A DNA stretch of 14,996 nt. Origin: an uncultured Butyrivibrio sp. Its GTDB lineage: Bacteria; Bacillota; Clostridia; Lachnospirales; Lachnospiraceae. Of the stretch, positions 8,264 to 14,180 are shown piece after piece; positions within the stretch are counted from its first letter, which is position 1; every line of letters begins with the position of its first letter. The position numbers and the translations under genes are program-made. The notes beneath the pieces are model-generated. The model saw only the letters and a program-made list of their open reading frames with translations. It was not told the DNA's origin and ran no database searches. The DNA lies in NCBI GenBank assembly GCA_910577605.1, contig CAJTON010000004.1, positions 65,029 through 80,024 of the forward strand. The letters are read 5' to 3'.

Positions 8264-8298
8264 TGTCTGTTTTTGCACTGCGGATTGCTTTCGCGGAC

Positions 8299-8327
8299 AT
8301 TATACCATTTTTTAGAAAACATGTCGA
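8299..8327 (-). promoter_or_regulatory. sigma-A promoter of the uppP operon
   Basis: On the minus strand a -35 box TCGACA (8327-8322, 5 of 6 consensus bases) and a perfect -10 box TATAAT (8304-8299) are separated by exactly 17 bp, with a TG one base before the -10 box (extended -10). The predicted start is near 8292. It lies between the TepA-like gene stop and uppP, so uppP and the genes after it can be transcribed independently of the genes upstream. Confidence 0.85.
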
Positions 8328-8350
8328 GAAAATGCGGCAAAATTTTGGTT

Positions 8351-8989
8351 TTATTTTCCCATAAGCTCGTTAAGCTTTGCAAACGCTTTTTTTATATCGC
8401 CCACTTCGTCAATGATACCGCAGTCCACCGCTTCCTGCCCGACAAGAATCGTTCCAAGATCTTTTGCCATCATATGGGTTTCCATCATCATACTTTCAAG
8501 CTCGTTCTCCGGACATCTGCTGTGCGCCGCAATAAAGCCGATTATCCTGTCCTGAATCGACTTAAACTGCTTGTATGTCTGACTAGCCCCGAGAATCGTT
8601 CCGCTCATGCGCACCGGATGAATAACGACAGTCGCGCTCGGCACAATAAACGAATAGTCCGTCGCCACCGCGACCGGAACACCGATGGAATGGCTGTCGC
8701 CCAACACAAGCGAGACAGTCGGCTTGCTCAGCCCCGCGATCATCTCCGCTAAGGCAAGCCCGCACGAAACGTCGCCGCCTATGGTGTTCACAAGAAAAAG
8801 AAGCCCGTCCGCCTTGCTTTCCCGCTCGATTCCCGCAAGCATCGGCAGCATATGCTCGTATTTTGTGGTCTTCCCGTCCTTTCCGAGATTGTCATGCCCC
8901 TCAATTTCCCCGATTATGCTTATTATTTCAATGCCGCCGCTTTCAACCGCGCCGAACTCCTTTACTCCGTCCTTTTCATCACCGGACAT
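8351..8989 (-). CDS. tepA: ClpP-fold serine protease, TepA/YmfB type
   Basis: The 212-residue product has the ClpP/crotonase fold. The serine of GDSHSIGVP is S101 (the GxSxG-like position of ClpP), the histidine of VVIHPVRMSG is H124, and the acidic partner is probably D177 in AKDLGT. The spacing is close to that of ClpP. The segment LLFLVNTIGGDVSCGLALAEMI is the substrate and oxyanion side. The wording SIGVPVAVA with IHPVRM fits the TepA branch better than housekeeping ClpP. In Bacillus, tepA lies beside spoIIIE and has been linked to protein export and spore biology. Here ftsK lies one gene away, with uppP between them. The ATG at 8989 is chosen because GGAGG lies 7 nt upstream. A TTG directly before it is possible but less likely. 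The ribosome site is inside a strong hairpin (8992-9040). Confidence 0.88.
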   Translation of the reverse strand: MSGDEKDGVKEFGAVESGGIEIISIIGEIEGHDNLGKDGKTTKYEHMLPMLAGIERESKADGLLFLVNTIGGDVSCGLALAEMIAGLSKPTVSLVLGDSHSIGVPVAVATDYSFIVPSATVVIHPVRMSGTILGASQTYKQFKSIQDRIIGFIAAHSRCPENELESMMMETHMMAKDLGTILVGQEAVDCGIIDEVGDIKKAFAKLNELMGK

Positions 8990-8991
8990 CA

Positions 8992-9040
8992 AAACACCTC
9001 CGAAACACTTTTATCCCTAAAAGTATTTCCGAAGGTGTTT
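8992..9040 (-). promoter_or_regulatory. long hairpin covering the ribosome site of the TepA-like gene
   Basis: In RNA sense, the arm at 9040-9018 pairs with the arm at 9013-8992. There are about 21 base pairs: 14 continuous (two of them G-U), one small internal loop, then 7 more, closed by a GGGA loop. The AGGUGUUU at the 3' foot holds the GGAGGUG ribosome site, and the partner AAACACCU masks it. Only four U follow the stem before the ATG, so it is a poor terminator for the lipoprotein gene. A translation switch is my preferred reading. Confidence 0.6.
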
Positions 9041-9101
9041 AAAATATGCTTTATGTATTTGGTAAAAAAATCCTTATGCCGTCAGTCAACAACATATTTG
9101 T

Positions 9102-10010
9102 CTATATTTTCTTCGGTAAATTCATGCCATTCAAGCCGCCGATAAGCTCATTAAGGTAAGCATCATATTCTTCCTTGGTTACTTCTTTATTCATAATCTC
9201 ATATACAGACGGAGTTGTTAAGCCCCCGCCCTCATTGTCTACATTGTATGTCATTATTCTATAATACATTGCCCCCTTTGCAGGATATAATCTGGCGTAT
9301 GCCGTACACACCCATCCCCCGCCGTCGCAGCTGTATACTCCGTTTTCGTATACATCATAAGGGAAAGACCTTACATTGATAACCGTCATATAGACCTCTC
9401 CTCCGGCGTAATGCAGAGCCACCCCTCCGGGTCCGCCCTCAACAAGCACCTCCTTTGTTCCGTCCTGATCCAAATCAACGCACACAAATTTTTCCCATTT
9501 TGCCTTCTTGATAGGCGTTATCGCCGTATTCAGCCTTCTGTTATATGTAATCATGTTTATTCTGGCAAGTCCTGTGTCCGGCATATCCTTGATTTCATCA
9601 GCCTCCTGCCAGCCCCAGCCCTCTGTCAATGAAAACAGTCTGTCCCTATACATTAATTCAAGCGCCGAACGCTTTCCCTTCATCGCGCTTCTTATCGCCT
9701 CCGCCGCGCTCATATCCTTTCCGTCGTCCTCAAGCGATTCGACCGTGTTAAGCTCGTATTCCACTACCGTTTCTTGGGGGGCTTCAGTCTCCGTTTCTTT
9801 TGGAACTTCGGTTTGAGTTTCACTTTGCACTTCAGTCAAAGACTCAGTTTCGACATTCTGCTCCTTAGAGGTTTCAGCCCCAATATCGGACGTTTCCGGC
9901 ATATTTTCCGTTATTTCACCGTTATAACTTAATGTTGAGCTTCCCTTAGTACAGGCGGCGCATATCACGCCCATAATACATACCAATAAACAAAGTGCTA
10001 ATTTTCTCAT
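9102..10010 (-). CDS. lipoprotein with Thr/Glu-rich stalk and a DxDxDG-containing C-terminal domain
   Basis: I do not recognise a named family. The 302-residue product starts with a lipoprotein-type signal, MRKLALCLLVCIMGVICAAC. The likely lipidated residue is C20. The -3 position is Cys rather than the usual Leu, so the lipobox is imperfect. A low-complexity stalk rich in Thr, Glu and Gln follows (about 33-85), as in surface proteins that hold a domain away from the membrane. The folded part (about 90-302) contains VDLDQDGTKEVLVEGGPGG at about 178-196, which resembles the Ca-binding loop of FG-GAP/VCBS-type repeats, and Tyr-rich strands. The ATG at 10010 has GGAGG 8 nt upstream. It starts 13 bp after the lysozyme-domain gene, so the two are very likely co-transcribed and may act together at the wall. 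Function is unknown. Confidence 0.85.
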   Translation of the reverse strand: MRKLALCLLVCIMGVICAACTKGSSTLSYNGEITENMPETSDIGAETSKEQNVETESLTEVQSETQTEVPKETETEAPQETVVEYELNTVESLEDDGKDMSAAEAIRSAMKGKRSALELMYRDRLFSLTEGWGWQEADEIKDMPDTGLARINMITYNRRLNTAITPIKKAKWEKFVCVDLDQDGTKEVLVEGGPGGVALHYAGGEVYMTVINVRSFPYDVYENGVYSCDGGGWVCTAYARLYPAKGAMYYRIMTYNVDNEGGGLTTPSVYEIMNKEVTKEEYDAYLNELIGGLNGMNLPKKI

Positions 10011-10023
10011 TTTCGTTCCCTCC

Positions 10024-10974
10024 CTAACATATCGCCTGATAAATTATACTGGAATAGTCTCTTCTGGCCTGCGTTGATTCATCAGGGCATTCCTCAATGT
10101 GATCCTTAAAGAAATCAGACACATCGTAGAAGCTGTGCTTATGTTCGTTTTTCAGAATATTCCAGTTTTTCACCAGTTCAGAATTAGGCGCGCCTTCATC
10201 TATATCTCCTTTTCCCCATGTCCTGCTCATCTCATATCTGAAAAACGCAAGCTGTATTCCCATCTTATCGGCGGACGAATATCCGTTTTTCGAAGCATAT
10301 GTTTTTAAATATCCTTTTCTTTCATCTCTCCACTGAAGAATGCCATACGCTCCGTCACCGTTATCAGATGTAGGAAAAAACCAGCTTTCCTGCATTATGT
10401 TTCCCATAATTCCCGCCACCTGATATTTGTTGCAGCCCATCGCTTTTTCAAGAAATGTCTGTATGCGGACGAAATTTTTCTTGCCCTCGGCTGAATTTGT
10501 GCTGTCAAAGCCAAGTCTTTTAAGCGCGTCGTTCAGCTTGCTGTTGGCGAGGTTTGTGTAGTACGCTGTCCCTATGTCCTGTATCTTGTTTTGCAGACCG
10601 CTTGGAATTCCGTTTTCCACGTTGTAGGTCTGTCCGCCGAGATATGCGTTCTGAAAGCATTTGAGCGCCGTTTTCAGTTCTTCGGTATATCCCCCACCCA
10701 TTTCTCCGTCATAGAAGCCCAGCTCGTTCAGGTATGCCCTCATCTTTGAGATAGTATAGGAATCTGTCGCCGCCTGTACCGCGTTTGCGCTGTATGTGCC
10801 GAAATCGTATGCTTCGCCTTTTTCATAGACTGCCGCGGTTTCCGGAAAACCGGCGCCGCTTTCGGCGGTTGATTTCTCACCCGTTAAGGGGTCTTGCCCC
10901 TGCCGATTTTGTCCTGTGTGCAAATATCGGTCATAAGAATTATTGTATTCGTCCCCGTCTATTTTTATGTCCAT
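10024..10974 (-). CDS. peptidoglycan-binding plus phage-tail-type lysozyme domain protein
   Basis: The 316-residue product has three parts. An N-terminal polar, probably disordered stretch (1-65) has no signal peptide or membrane helix. A PG_binding_1-like module (about 72-112) reads ISKMRAYLNELGFYDGEMGG and then ALKCFQNAYLGG. The C-terminal region (about 165-316) resembles the phage tail lysozyme family, with VAGIMGNIMQESWF (E196 the likely catalytic acid) and GDGAYGILQW at 207-215. By family it should cut the glycan strand of peptidoglycan. The ATG at 10974 has GGAG 10 nt upstream. Extending the frame upstream meets a TGA at once, so a signal peptide has not been missed. It has its own promoter (11023-11051) and a lipoprotein gene directly downstream. 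Export could use a holin, a non-classical route, or phage-like release. No other phage gene is visible. Confidence 0.85.
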   Translation of the reverse strand: MDIKIDGDEYNNSYDRYLHTGQNRQGQDPLTGEKSTAESGAGFPETAAVYEKGEAYDFGTYSANAVQAATDSYTISKMRAYLNELGFYDGEMGGGYTEELKTALKCFQNAYLGGQTYNVENGIPSGLQNKIQDIGTAYYTNLANSKLNDALKRLGFDSTNSAEGKKNFVRIQTFLEKAMGCNKYQVAGIMGNIMQESWFFPTSDNGDGAYGILQWRDERKGYLKTYASKNGYSSADKMGIQLAFFRYEMSRTWGKGDIDEGAPNSELVKNWNILKNEHKHSFYDVSDFFKDHIEECPDESTQARRDYSSIIYQAIC

Positions 10975-11022
10975 TTCACTTTATCTCCATGTTCTTTCAG
11001 CTCAATCTCATTTGATATATTC

Positions 11023-11051
11023 ATTGTACCATTAAGCTCTTAGTTTGTAAA
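11023..11051 (-). promoter_or_regulatory. sigma-A promoter of the lysozyme–lipoprotein unit
   Basis: On the minus strand TTTACA (11051-11046) and TACAAT (11028-11023) each match 5 of 6 consensus bases. They are separated by 17 bp, with TG one base before the -10 box. The predicted start is near 11016, about 40 nt before the ATG at 10974. It lies downstream of the terminator at 11131-11161, so this is a separate transcription unit. Confidence 0.8.
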
Positions 11052-11130
11052 GGCTATATTTTTAATCATAATAATTTTCATCAAATCTATGATGGTGTCC
11101 ATCGAAAGCATAGTATATGGTAATTCATGC

Positions 11131-11161
11131 AAAAACAGGCAGAAAATGAGTTCCTGCCTGT
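11131..11161 (-). terminator. intrinsic terminator after the CNNM/CBS gene
   Basis: In RNA sense ACAGGCAG (11161-11154) and CUGCCUGU (11142-11135) form a perfect 8-bp stem with an 11-nt loop, followed by a U-run (11134-11131, with one more U closing the stem). It starts 37 bp past the TGA at 11198 and closes the nnr–alr–mazF–CNNM block. Confidence 0.88.
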
Positions 11162-11197
11162 CGCAATCAATACTTATCTATGGTATTTTCTACCACT

Positions 11198-12550
11198 TCA
11201 CTGCGGACTGTCCGCCGTTTCTTTGTCTTCCTTTTCCTCCACTTTCTCCTTCTCCCGCAGGACCTCGACCCTTCTTATGACATTGCCGGAAACCTCAAGT
11301 ATCCTGAAAACATAGCCGTCAGCCGTTATTTCGGCGGTCTCGTTCTCCTCCGGGATGCGGTTCAAAAGCGAGATAAGATAGCCGTTTAACGTATCGAAAT
11401 CCTCGCTCTCTATCTCCGTGCCGATAAGCTTGTTCAGGTCGTCAAGCTCCGTAAGCCCGTCCACGATATACGAATCGTCCGAATTATGCTCTATGGAATC
11501 CTCCTCGATGTCGTACTCGTCAAGAATATTGCCAACGATTTCCTCGATAATGTCCTCCATGCTTATGACTCCAGCGGTCTGACCGTACTCGTCGACCACG
11601 ATTCCCATATGTATCTTTTCCGCCTGCATATCCTTGAGAAGATCGTCTATATCCCTTGTATCCGGCACAAAATAAGCCGGTCTGATGATTGTTCTGAGCG
11701 CCGCGATCTGTTTTTTGCGGCTCGGAATATTGCGGTACATGATAAGTGCATCCCTTATATGCAGAGTCCCGATTATATTGTCAATATCTCCGTCATATAC
11801 GGGAAAACGCGAATAATTTCCGTCTATATGCTTCTGAATCACTTCCTCAAGCGTCATATGTCCGTCAAGCGCAACTATTGCCGAGCGATGCGTCATAATG
11901 TCGCCCGCGTTCTTATCGCCAAGCTCAAAAATATTTGCGATCATCTCCGCCTCGCTCGCCTCAAGAACGCCCTGCTCCTGACCCTCGTTGACCATCGTTA
12001 TGATCTCTTCCTCAGTCACATTGTCAAGCTTCTCGTTCGGATCGATCCCGAAAATCCGCAGAAACAGATGCGAGATCAATGTGACCGCTTTTGTAAAAGG
12101 GAAAAGAAGTATTATGACCGCGCACACTGTACCCGAAAGCGAATACGCTACTTTTCCCGCTGAGCGCTTGCCGCATTTCTTAGGTATCAGCACGCCGAAA
12201 ACGATCAGTATAAGAAGCATGACCGCCCCTACAAGCACAGGCATCCACACAAGCCACGGGCTGTCGCCGCCGAAACTTTTACTGACGCTGCGTTGTATAA
12301 CTCCTAATATGTATGCTCCCGCCACAACGTTTGTGACAAACACAACTATGTCGAGAGTGTCCCCGAAGCGTGACGGATCATCCATAAGTTTTTTAAGCCG
12401 GACGGCTCTTTTATTGCCCTCCTCAACCTTTTTTTCAAGTTCATTGTCGTTGATATTTCCCAATGCCGCCGAAAAAGCGTACAATACGGCATCAATAATA
12501 AGGAAAAGTACAAAAAGCGCAATTCCTATATACGTTTGGCCTTCGCCCAT
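11198..12550 (-). CDS. CNNM/DUF21–CBS–CorC_HlyC membrane protein (hemolysin C / magnesium-efflux family)
   Basis: The 450-residue product has the standard layout of this family. A DUF21/CNNM membrane domain (about 1-190) has hydrophobic segments near 8-30, 68-85, 100-122 and 140-165. A CBS pair follows (about 214-345), with GDIMTHRSAIVALDG, GNYSRFPVYDGDIDNIIGTLHIRD and MGIVVDEYGQTAGVISMEDIIEEIVG. A CorC_HlyC transporter-associated domain lies at about 355-435 (YIVDGLTELDDLNKLIGTEI), and a charged Lys/Glu tail follows. Family members are linked to Mg or Co export. The old name hemolysin is misleading, since most are not toxins. The ATG at 12550 has AAAGGA 5 nt upstream. It follows mazF by 49 bp with no convincing promoter between, and a terminator follows it. 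Confidence 0.93.
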   Translation of the reverse strand: MGEGQTYIGIALFVLFLIIDAVLYAFSAALGNINDNELEKKVEEGNKRAVRLKKLMDDPSRFGDTLDIVVFVTNVVAGAYILGVIQRSVSKSFGGDSPWLVWMPVLVGAVMLLILIVFGVLIPKKCGKRSAGKVAYSLSGTVCAVIILLFPFTKAVTLISHLFLRIFGIDPNEKLDNVTEEEIITMVNEGQEQGVLEASEAEMIANIFELGDKNAGDIMTHRSAIVALDGHMTLEEVIQKHIDGNYSRFPVYDGDIDNIIGTLHIRDALIMYRNIPSRKKQIAALRTIIRPAYFVPDTRDIDDLLKDMQAEKIHMGIVVDEYGQTAGVISMEDIIEEIVGNILDEYDIEEDSIEHNSDDSYIVDGLTELDDLNKLIGTEIESEDFDTLNGYLISLLNRIPEENETAEITADGYVFRILEVSGNVIRRVEVLREKEKVEEKEDKETADSPQ

Positions 12551-12577
12551 AAAATTCCTTTCCGTCCGCCTTACTTG

Positions 12578-12613
12578 TAGCCCGCCCTTTTGTCATGATT
12601 TATGTACGGGCTA
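12578..12613 (-). other. inverted repeat at the mazF stop / CNNM gap
   Basis: The arms cgggcta (12607-12613) and tagcccg (12578-12584) are perfect 7-bp complements across a 22-nt loop. They span the mazF stop codon and most of the gap before the CNNM gene. No U-run follows on the minus strand, so I do not call it a terminator. It might tune expression across the junction, or be chance. Confidence 0.35.
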
Positions 12614-12950
12614 TTTCAAGGCTTGTAAGCAGCGCTCTGTTTACCTTAACGATTATCTCGTTGTCAAGATGGCAGACCTTATCCTTCAATCTTGTTTTAT
12701 CTATTGTCCTTAACTGCTCAAGTAAAATTACCGAGTCTTTTATCATATCGTACTTATTCGAGTCGATCTCCACATGTGTCGGGAGCTTCGCCTTGTTCAT
12801 CTTGCTTGTGATGGCCGCAATTATGACCGTGGGGCTGTGCTTGTTGCCGGTATCGTTCTGCACCACCAGCACAGGCCGTATCCCTCCCTGCTCAGAGCCG
12901 ACCACGGGTCTTAAATCAGCATAAAAAATATCTCCTCTTCTAATAACCAC
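12600..12950 (-). CDS. mazF: MazF/EndoA (PemK-type) mRNA interferase toxin
   Basis: The 116-residue product, the same length as Bacillus NdoA/EndoA, is a ribosome-independent RNase of the MazF family. Family motifs are IRRGDIFYADLRPVVGSEQGG, RPVLVVQNDTGNKHSPTVIIAAIT, THVEID, then SVILLEQLRTIDKTRL. The Arg of the RPVLV region and the TIDKTRL segment match the catalytic face in the family. I start at GTG 12950, with GGAG 11 nt upstream, because homologues begin there. The GTG four codons earlier (12962) sits one base from that site. The gene follows alr, as in many Firmicutes, but the antitoxin gene expected between them is missing: the gap of 75 bp is too short. A perfect 8-bp inverted repeat (12955-12962 with 13001-13008) flanks the ribosome site. 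Confidence 0.93.
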   Translation of the reverse strand: MVIRRGDIFYADLRPVVGSEQGGIRPVLVVQNDTGNKHSPTVIIAAITSKMNKAKLPTHVEIDSNKYDMIKDSVILLEQLRTIDKTRLKDKVCHLDNEIIVKVNRALLTSLEIART

Positions 12951-13025
12951 GATAAAACACACTCCGTTAATAATTTTAAAAGTATTATTTCTATTTTCGT
13001 GTGTGTTTATACAATTTCAGTAAAG

Positions 13026-14147
13026 TTAATCCACATATTTTCTTTCAACGCGCTCAGAAAGATCGCATACGAATTCATAATTAAAACGGCCCGAAAGCTC
13101 CGAAAGCTCCTCGACGGATATGTACTCCCCGCCGTCTTTCCCGATAAGCGTAACGATGTCCTCGACCGCAACTCCGTCTATGCCCGTAACGTCAACCATC
13201 ATCTGGTCCATGCATATCCTCCCGATTATGGGAGCGCGCTTTCCGCGTATAAGCACGCTGCCCTTCGACGAAAGAGAACGCGGGTATCCGTCGGCGTAAC
13301 CGATCGCGACCGTCGCGACTTTGGTCGGCGCTTCTGTTATATATGTGCGCCCGTAGCTCACGCCCTCTCCTGCGGGCAGCTCCTTGACAAAAATAACATG
13401 GCTTTTAAGCTCAAGCGCCGGACTGTACTCCATAGAAGCGTCCACCTCCAGCGACGGCTTCAGCCCGTAAAGCATGATGCCCTCGCGCACCATATCCAGC
13501 GCGTACTCGGGAAGGTCTATTATCCCCGCGCTGTTGCAGCAGTGTTTTATATCAAAATTCACGCCTCTTTTTGAAAGCTCGTTCACAGTCTTCATAAACA
13601 GACCGAACTGTGCGCGAGAAAATTCCTTGTCGGCTTCGTCAGCCGTCGCGAAATGCATAAATATTCCCTCAAGATACAGCCCCGGCAGCTCATGTATCTG
13701 CTCGATCTCGCGCATAGAATCTTCGTTTACCGGAAATCCAATCCTGTTCATTCCGGTATTCACCTTTATGTGACATCTTGCTGTCATATTAAGTTTCTGC
13801 GCGCAGTCGGAAATATCATTCGCCATCTCCGAAGTAAGCAGAGCGAAAGTCACTCCGTTTCGTATCACCACCTCATACTCTTCCCTGCATACATATCCGA
13901 GCACAAGTATATGATTGTCAATGCCCTGTCTGCGTAGTTCAAGCGCCTCCTTTACCGTCGCCACGGCAAAGCCGTAAACCTTATCCTTTATTGCGCGCGC
14001 GACAGGTACGGCTCCGTGACCGTAAGCGTTCGCCTTTACTATCGCCATTATCTTCACGCCGCTGCCGATCCTTTTTACCGCGTTGTCTATATTACGGCGT
14101 ATCGCGTCAAGATGTATGACCGCGTAGGTTCTTGTGAATTCTATCAT
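13026..14147 (-). CDS. alr: alanine racemase (PLP-dependent)
   Basis: The 373-residue product makes D-alanine for the D-Ala-D-Ala unit that MurF attaches. The PLP lysine is K38 in IVKANAYGHG, and the catalytic tyrosine of the opposite face is Y265 in GVSYGRTYIT. These positions are almost identical to the Bacillus enzyme (39 and 265). NTGMNRIGFPV, CCNSAGIIDLPEY and GRICMDQMMVDVT complete the two-domain pattern. I prefer the ATG at 14147: AAAGGA lies 9 nt before it but only 3 nt before the alternative ATG at 14153, which would add two residues. The gene starts 33 bp after the hydrate dehydratase gene, so it probably shares its transcript. Expression of mazF downstream likely depends on read-through from here, since I see no good promoter in the gap. 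Confidence 0.96.
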   Translation of the reverse strand: MIEFTRTYAVIHLDAIRRNIDNAVKRIGSGVKIMAIVKANAYGHGAVPVARAIKDKVYGFAVATVKEALELRRQGIDNHILVLGYVCREEYEVVIRNGVTFALLTSEMANDISDCAQKLNMTARCHIKVNTGMNRIGFPVNEDSMREIEQIHELPGLYLEGIFMHFATADEADKEFSRAQFGLFMKTVNELSKRGVNFDIKHCCNSAGIIDLPEYALDMVREGIMLYGLKPSLEVDASMEYSPALELKSHVIFVKELPAGEGVSYGRTYITEAPTKVATVAIGYADGYPRSLSSKGSVLIRGKRAPIIGRICMDQMMVDVTGIDGVAVEDIVTLIGKDGGEYISVEELSELSGRFNYEFVCDLSERVERKYVD

Positions 14148-14180
14148 TGCCATATTTCCTTTATGATTCCCTATATAAAA

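Larger units (their letters stand above)
7992..8292 (-). other. long repeat-bearing 5' leader of uppP, possible structured RNA
   Basis: This gene-free stretch lies between the predicted transcription start (about 8292) and the uppP GTG. It holds two 52-bp direct repeats and several perfect hairpins: cactgc/gcagtg at 8153-8168, aggcgcc/ggcgcct at 8072-8088, and ggc-rich gggc/gccc at about 8204-8215. An 8-bp inverted pair (8036-8043 with 8281-8288) could close the whole element. Open frames across it (63 and 89 codons, and the false N-terminal extension of uppP) are not credible genes, because the 119-bp repeat period is not a multiple of three, so the two repeat copies are read in different frames. 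I do not recognise a known riboswitch or a T-box sequence. It could be a cis-regulatory leader, a small RNA processed from it, or a mobile intergenic repeat that landed there. Confidence 0.55.

Noticed and set aside
8087..8382. Short minus-strand frames of 63 and 89 codons across the uppP leader
   Set aside because: They run through the 119-bp-period repeat in different frames, have no ribosome site of note, and overlap the promoter and the end of the protease gene.
9041..9101. Promoter for the TepA-like gene at a TTGACT near 9087
   Set aside because: No acceptable -10 box lies 16-18 bp downstream, so the gene may rely on read-through from the lipoprotein transcript.
10024..10974. Prophage remnant
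   Set aside because: Only the lysozyme-type domain is phage-like. No integrase, capsid, holin, repressor or attachment repeats are visible nearby.
11198..12550. Hemolysin toxin call for the CNNM/CBS protein
   Set aside because: The domain layout is that of the CNNM/CorC_HlyC ion-transport-linked family, and nothing indicates lytic activity.
11988..12713. Plus-strand frame of 241 codons opposite the CNNM and mazF genes
   Set aside because: It is a shadow of well-supported minus-strand genes. The long plus-strand frames at 1949-2584, 3687-4229 and 7189-7866 are rejected for the same reason.
12951..13025. Antitoxin gene or promoter in the alr–mazF gap
   Set aside because: The gap is too short for a MazE-type gene, and TATAAA-like words lack a matching -35 box.
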